This document shows, one piece after another, positions 1-5,054 of a DNA stretch of 5,054 nucleotides (positions within the stretch are counted from its first letter, which is position 1; the number at the start of each line of letters is the position of its first letter). The position numbers and the translations under genes were made by a program. The stretch is from the NCBI GenBank assembly GCA_021156245.1, contig JAJNBO010000449.1:1-5054 (forward strand). The letters are read 5' to 3'. Below the pieces are notes generated by a model that saw only the letters and a list, made by a program, of their open reading frames with translations, was not told the DNA's origin and ran no database searches. This DNA comes from Ramlibacter sp. (lineage in GTDB: Bacteria; Pseudomonadota; Gammaproteobacteria; Burkholderiales; Burkholderiaceae_C).

Positions 1-2224
1 GCTGCGTCGCGCAACGCCTCGAACACGCTGATGGCCAGCATGAAAGGCGGCTCGCCGACGGCCTTGCTGCCGCCGACGTTGTCCTCCGGGTTGGCTTCGT
101 GCCAGAGCTCCACGTTGAAATGCTCGGGGATGTCGCCGGTGGCGGGGATCTTGTACGTGCTGGGCGCGTGCGTGGCGAGATAGCCCTTCTCGTTCCACAC
201 CAGCTGCTCGGTCGTGAGCCAGCCCATGCCCTGGACGAAGCCGCCTTCGATCTGCCCGATGTCGATGGCCGGGTTGATGGACTTGCCGACGTCGTGGAGG
301 ATGTCCACCTTCAGCACCCGGTTCTCGCCCGTCAGCGTGTCGATCGCCACCTCGGTGCAGGCCGCGCCATAGGCGAAGTAGAAGAAGGGGCGGCCGGTGA
401 GGGTGTGCTTGTCGTAGTGGATCTTGGGCGTCTTGTAGAAGCCGTCGCTCCACAGCTGCACGCGCGACTTGTAGGCGTCGTCCACCACCTGCTCGAAGGG
501 CATCACGGCGTCGGGGCCGCTCACTTGCCCGTGCGCGAAGATCACCTGTTCGGGCCGGCACTTCTGCTTGTCGGCCACGAATGCGGCCAGCCGCTGGCGC
601 ACCTCGCGCGCAGCGAACTGCGCGGCGCGGCCGTTCAGGTCGGTGCCGCTCGATGCGGCGGTGGCGCTGGCGTTGGGCACCTTGCTGGTGTCGGTGGCCG
701 TGATGCGCACCTTGTCGAACGGCACGCCCAGTTCGTCGGCGACGATCTGGCACACCTTGGTGTGCAGGCCCTGGCCCATCTCGGTGCCGCCGTGGTTCAC
801 CTGCACGCTGCCGTCGGTGAACACGTGCACGAGCGCGCCCGCCTGGTTGAAGAAGGTGGCGGTGAAGGAGATGCCGAACTTGACCGGCGTGAGCGCCAGG
901 CCGCGCTTGATGACGGGGCTGGATGCGTTCCATCGCGCGATGGCTTCGCGGCGTTCGCGATAGCGCGACGACTGCTCCAGCTTCGAGACCAGCGGATCGA
1001 GGATGTTGTCCTCCACCGGCATCTCGTAGTGCGTGACGTTGCGCTCCGTGAGGCCGTAGAAGTTGGCCTTGCGCACGTCCAGCGGGTCCTTGCCGAGCAC
1101 GCGGGCGATGTCGCCGAGGATGGCCTCGGTCACGATCATCCCTTGCGGGCCGCCGAAGCCGCGGAACGCGGTGTGGCTCTGGACGTTGGTCTTGCAGCGA
1201 TACGACGCGATCTCGACGTCGCCCAGGAAGTAGGCGTTGTCCACGTGGAAGACGGCGCGGTCGGCCACGGGGCCGCTCAAGTCGGCGCTGAAGCCGCAAT
1301 TGGCGGCCAGCATCAGCTTCAGGCCGAGGATGCGGCCGCTGTCGTCGAACCCCACCTCGTAGTCGTACGCGAACGGGTGCCGCTTGCCGGTGACCATGAA
1401 GTCGTCGTCGCGGTCCATGCGCAGCTTCACGGGCCGCTTGAACTTGCGCGCCGCCAGCGCGGCCCACACCGCCATGTGGCCGGCCTGCGTCTCCTTGCCG
1501 CCGAAGCCGCCGCCCATGCGCCGGCATTCCACGTTCACCGCGTGGCTGTCCAGGCCGAGCGCATGCGCGACCCAGTGCTGCACCTCGCCCGGATGCTGCG
1601 AGCTGGAGTAGATCCACCAGTTGTCCTGCTCCAGCGGCAGCGCGTAGGCGACCTGGCCTTCGAGATAGAAGTGCTCCTGCCCGCCGACGTCGAAGCCGCC
1701 CGTCAGTTTGTGCGGCGCGGCGGCGATGCCGCGTTCCGGCTCCCCGCGCCGCACCGTCACGGGTGGCAGCACGAAGCTTTGCGCCTTCACCGCTTCCCGC
1801 ACGTCGATGACGGCGGGCAATGCTTCGATGTCCAGCTTCACCTTCCGCGCCGCCCGCCGGGCCTGCATCACCGTCTCGGCCACCACCAGGCCGACCACCT
1901 GGCCGATGTGTTCCACCTTGTCGACAGCGAGCACCGGCTCGTCGTGCACGAAGGTCGCCAGGATCGGGTCGCCCGGGATGTCCTTCGCGAGCACCACGCC
2001 CTTGACGCCTTCCATCTGCAGCGCCGCGGACGCGTCGATGCCGCGCAACTTGCCGTGCGCGACGTCGGACAGGATGGGCGCCGCGTGCAGCGTGCCCTTC
2101 ACCTCGGGGACGTCGTCGATGTACGTCGCGCCGCCAGCCACCTGGGCGCGGGCGCTTTCATGGATGTGCGAGCTGCCCACCGCCGGCTGGGTGGCGGACG
2201 CCGCGAGGAACTTCTCGGGGGCGT

Positions 2225-2228
<4 letters not shown>
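1..2228 (-). CDS. xdhB: Xanthine dehydrogenase, molybdopterin-binding (large) subunit XdhB, C-terminus cut by window edge
   Basis: This is the catalytic subunit that hydroxylates hypoxanthine and xanthine to urate at a molybdenum cofactor; electrons then pass to the Fe-S/FAD subunit XdhA. The frame is open for 742 codons from the ATG at 2228 to the left edge. Residues about 25-135 form the a/b hammerhead domain (ATYIDDVPE near its start), followed by the Moco-binding domains. Visible cofactor and active-site positions, matched to bovine xanthine oxidase, are Q211 in SSSQHPGE (Gln767), GGGFGGKE ending at E246 (Glu802), R324 in ADRAVFH (Arg880), R356 in AFRGFGGPQG (Arg912), GGTEMGQGLHTK near residue 480, and the catalytic base E726 in VGEPPFM (Glu1261). 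Family members are about 770-790 residues, so roughly 30-50 C-terminal residues are outside the window. The start overlaps the xdhA stop (ATGA, 2225-2228). A GAGGA at 2245-2241, 12 bases upstream, may be its ribosome site. Overlap implies translational coupling to xdhA. I saw no frame disruption here. Confidence 0.96.
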
Positions 2229-3629
<1,401 letters not shown>

Positions 3630-3645
3630 GCGAATCAGTATGGGT

Positions 3646-3659
3646 CAATTTCCAAATGG
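3646..3659. promoter_or_regulatory. A/T-rich imperfect dyad (CAATTTCCAAATGG) near the xdhA start
   Basis: ATTT at 3648-3651 and AAAT at 3654-3657 are reverse complements around CC, with an outer C/G pair at 3646/3659 and one mismatch between. It lies 17-30 bases upstream of the xdhA ATG. In a GC-rich genome such an A/T-rich patch is notable and could be part of the xdhA promoter or a regulator contact site. Its function is not shown by the sequence. Confidence 0.25.
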
Positions 3660-3663
3660 TGTT

Positions 3664-3686
3664 GTGAGGTTAGGGGAGACCCTCAC
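3664..3686. promoter_or_regulatory. Inverted repeat GTGAGG-N11-CCTCAC, candidate operator
   Basis: The 6-base arms at 3664-3669 and 3681-3686 are exact reverse complements separated by 11 bases, with one more T/A pair inside (3671/3679). It sits roughly mid-way between the two divergent starts. LysR-type regulators bind dyads of this general size, but this one is not a textbook T-N11-A core. It could equally be chance or a weak hairpin in the LysR leader. Confidence 0.35.
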
Positions 3687-3730
3687 GCTTTGCATATGGA
3701 CGGCCTTATGGGCGGGATGCAGGCAAAGGT

Positions 3731-4663
3731 ATGAGAGACCAGGTGCTTTTCGACAAGATTGACCTCCACTTGATCAGGGTCTTGCATACCGTGTTGACCG
3801 AACGCAGCGTCTCGAGGGCGGCATTGAAGCTGGGCATGTACCAGCCGGCGGTGTCGGCATCGCTCAAGCGCCTGCGCGAGCTGGCGGGGGACCCGCTCCT
3901 GGTGCGCTCGGGCGCCGGCATGGTGCCCACGGATGCGGGGCTTCGCATGATCGAACCGAGCGCCAGCATCCTGCGGGCCGCGCAGGTGCTGTTCTCCGAT
4001 GCGCGCGGCTTCGAGCCGCAGGCCGACGCCACCACCTTCCGCGTGGCGGCCGCCGACTACCTGGACCCGCACTTCCTGCCGCAGCTGGTGTCGCAGGTGA
4101 AGGCGCTCGCGCCCCGCAGCCAGATCGAGATCCATCCGCTGACCGCCGCATCCGACTACCACGCGCAGCTCGCCCAGGGCGAAGTCGACGTGGTGGTGGG
4201 CAACTGGCTCAAGCCGCCCGAGGAACTGCACCTGGGCAAACTTTTTTCGGACCAGATCGTCTGCATGGTGTCCAGCGACCACCCGGCCGTGAAGCGGGGC
4301 TGGACGCAGGAGAGCTGGCTGGAGGCCGAGCACATCGCGCCCACCGCGACCCATCCCGGCGCGCGGGGCGTCATCGACGAATACCTCGAGGGCCAGGGAC
4401 TGGTGCGCAACATCACGGCACGCTGCCCGCACTTCGGGCTGCTGCCGCGGATGGTGGCCTCGAGCTTGCTGGTGCTGACGACGGGCCGCCAGTTCTGCGA
4501 GCGCTATGCGAGCATGCTGCCCGTGCAGATCCTCGAATGTCCCGTGCCCTTCCCGGACCTCGTCTACTACCAGCTCTGGCATGAGCGGACCCACCAGTCC
4601 GCCGCCGGCCGCTGGCTGCGCGAGCGCGTGCGCAACGTGGCGGCGTCGCTCAAGGCCCCATGA
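3731..4663 (+). CDS. LysR-type transcriptional regulator, divergent from xdhAB
   Basis: This is a 310-residue DNA-binding regulator, the normal length for the LysR family. The N-terminal winged helix-turn-helix spans about residues 10-68. Its recognition region reads [25 protein letters not shown] (shown here only to name the helix, residues 26-50), followed by the family-typical GDPLLVR and VPTDAG stretch. From about residue 95 the effector-binding domain follows the periplasmic-binding-protein fold pattern, with [18 protein letters not shown] at its first strand and helix and [10 protein letters not shown] near residue 155. The ATG at 3731 has AGG at 3721-3723 seven bases upstream as a modest ribosome site. 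The gene is divergent from xdhA across 101 bases and is followed 16 bases later by an ABC-transporter ATPase, with which it is probably co-transcribed. Control of xdhAB and sensing of a purine or related metabolite are inferred from position only. No specific named orthologue is claimed. Confidence 0.95.
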   Translation: MRDQVLFDKIDLHLIRVLHTVLTERSVSRAALKLGMYQPAVSASLKRLRELAGDPLLVRSGAGMVPTDAGLRMIEPSASILRAAQVLFSDARGFEPQADATTFRVAAADYLDPHFLPQLVSQVKALAPRSQIEIHPLTAASDYHAQLAQGEVDVVVGNWLKPPEELHLGKLFSDQIVCMVSSDHPAVKRGWTQESWLEAEHIAPTATHPGARGVIDEYLEGQGLVRNITARCPHFGLLPRMVASSLLVLTTGRQFCERYASMLPVQILECPVPFPDLVYYQLWHERTHQSAAGRWLRERVRNVAASLKAP

Positions 4664-4665
4664 GC

Positions 4666-4671
4666 CAGGAG
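4666..4671 (+). promoter_or_regulatory. Ribosome-binding site (CAGGAG) supporting the GTG start of the ABC ATPase
   Basis: CAGGAG lies 8 bases before the GTG at 4680, good Shine-Dalgarno spacing. It decides the start, because no ATG in that frame precedes the conserved [11 protein letters not shown] region. Confidence 0.7.
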
Positions 4672-4679
4672 ACCACCGA

Positions 4680-5054
4680 GTGAGCATTCCGCGACTGCAG
4701 CTCGCGCACATCACCAAGCGGTATCCGGCGGTGGTGGCGAACGACGACGTCTCGCTCGTGGTCCAGCCGGGCGAGACGCACGCCGTGCTGGGCGAGAACG
4801 GCGCCGGCAAGTCCACGCTGATGAAGATCATCTACGGCTCGGTGAAGCCGGACAAGGGCAGCGTGCTCTTCGACGGCCAGCCGGTGCACATCCGCAACCC
4901 GCAGGAAGCGCGGGCGCTGGGCATCAGCATGGTGTTCCAGCACTTCAGCCTGTTTGACACGCTGACGGTGGCCGAGAACGTCTGGCTCGGCCTCGACAAG
5001 AGCCTGACGCTCAACCAGGTGACCCACAGCATCACCGCCAAGGCGCGCGAGTAT
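4680..5054 (+). CDS. ABC transporter ATP-binding protein, nucleoside/sugar importer type (N-terminal 125 codons, cut by window edge)
   Basis: This is the ATPase that drives an inner-membrane importer. Translation from GTG gives [16 protein letters not shown], then the Walker A loop GENGAGKST at residues 38-46 and the Q-loop region [21 protein letters not shown], with the key glutamine at residue 87. The frame is open to the right edge. The [17 protein letters not shown] opening, the [10 protein letters not shown] stretch and the '[20 protein letters not shown]' pattern resemble the double-ATPase proteins of about 500 residues that serve BMP-type nucleoside importers (YufO/NupO-like) and the related ribose/galactoside family. 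If so, most of the protein, including the signature motif, Walker B and the second ATPase half, lies outside the window. Beside xanthine dehydrogenase the likely cargo is a purine nucleobase or nucleoside, which is inferred. It follows the LysR gene by 16 bases, so one operon is probable. Confidence 0.93.
   Translation, partial: MSIPRLQLAHITKRYPAVVANDDVSLVVQPGETHAVLGENGAGKSTLMKIIYGSVKPDKGSVLFDGQPVHIRNPQEARALGISMVFQHFSLFDTLTVAENVWLGLDKSLTLNQVTHSITAKAREY

Larger units (their letters stand above)
3630..3730. promoter_or_regulatory. Divergent intergenic control region between xdhA and the LysR gene
   Basis: These 101 bases lie between the outward-facing starts of xdhA (minus) and the LysR-type regulator (plus), the usual place for a LysR protein to control both its own gene and its target. 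The region is visibly richer in A/T than the flanking genes, especially at 3646-3660 and 3689-3698. It holds two dyad elements, listed separately. I could not assign convincing -35/-10 hexamers on either strand; CATACT on the minus strand (3643-3638) is a weak -10 candidate but has no good partner. Assignment as the control region rests on position; regulation of xdhAB by this LysR is inferred. Confidence 0.65.

Noticed and set aside
3630..3730. A sigma-70 promoter for either divergent gene.
   Set aside because: No pair of hexamers with acceptable match and 16-18 base spacing was found by eye; isolated -10-like strings were too weak to call.
3683..4831. A 382-codon minus-strand open frame opposite the LysR gene and the ATPase start.
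   Set aside because: It is antisense to two well-recognised proteins and has the low-complexity composition of a shadow frame.

Overview
The window is GC-rich, with strong G/C preference at third codon positions. Its gene content and protein style suggest a beta-proteobacterium of the order Burkholderiales, perhaps Comamonadaceae. This is a judgement from recognised protein families, not a database result.

Layout: the left 3.6 kb is on the minus strand and encodes a two-subunit bacterial xanthine dehydrogenase. xdhA (3629 down to 2225) carries the two [2Fe-2S] clusters and the FAD domain. It overlaps by 4 bases the start of xdhB (2228 down past base 1), the molybdenum-cofactor subunit, whose last residues lie beyond the left edge. 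A 101-base divergent intergenic region (3630-3730) separates these from two plus-strand genes. These are a complete LysR-type regulator (3731-4663) and, 16 bases after it, the first 125 codons of an ABC-transporter ATPase of the nucleoside/sugar type (4680 to the right edge).

How they may work together: xanthine dehydrogenase oxidises hypoxanthine and xanthine to urate. The ATPase resembles those of BMP-type nucleoside/nucleobase importers. A divergently placed LysR protein is a natural candidate regulator of both arms. The window therefore reads as a purine uptake and catabolism locus. The uptake substrate and the LysR effector are inferred.

The main anomaly is that xdhA is broken as written. 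The iron-sulfur half and the FAD half are in different reading frames, switching at the GGG at 3080-3082 (CCC on the coding strand). The join also seems to lack about 20 residues of the inter-domain linker and the first strand of the FAD domain. Either the gene carries a real deletion of 3n+2 bases, or this is a sequence or assembly error. All recognisable cofactor-binding motifs on both sides, and the xdhB active-site residues, are intact, so decay, if real, is recent. No RNA genes, mobile elements, CRISPR arrays or previously undescribed system were found.
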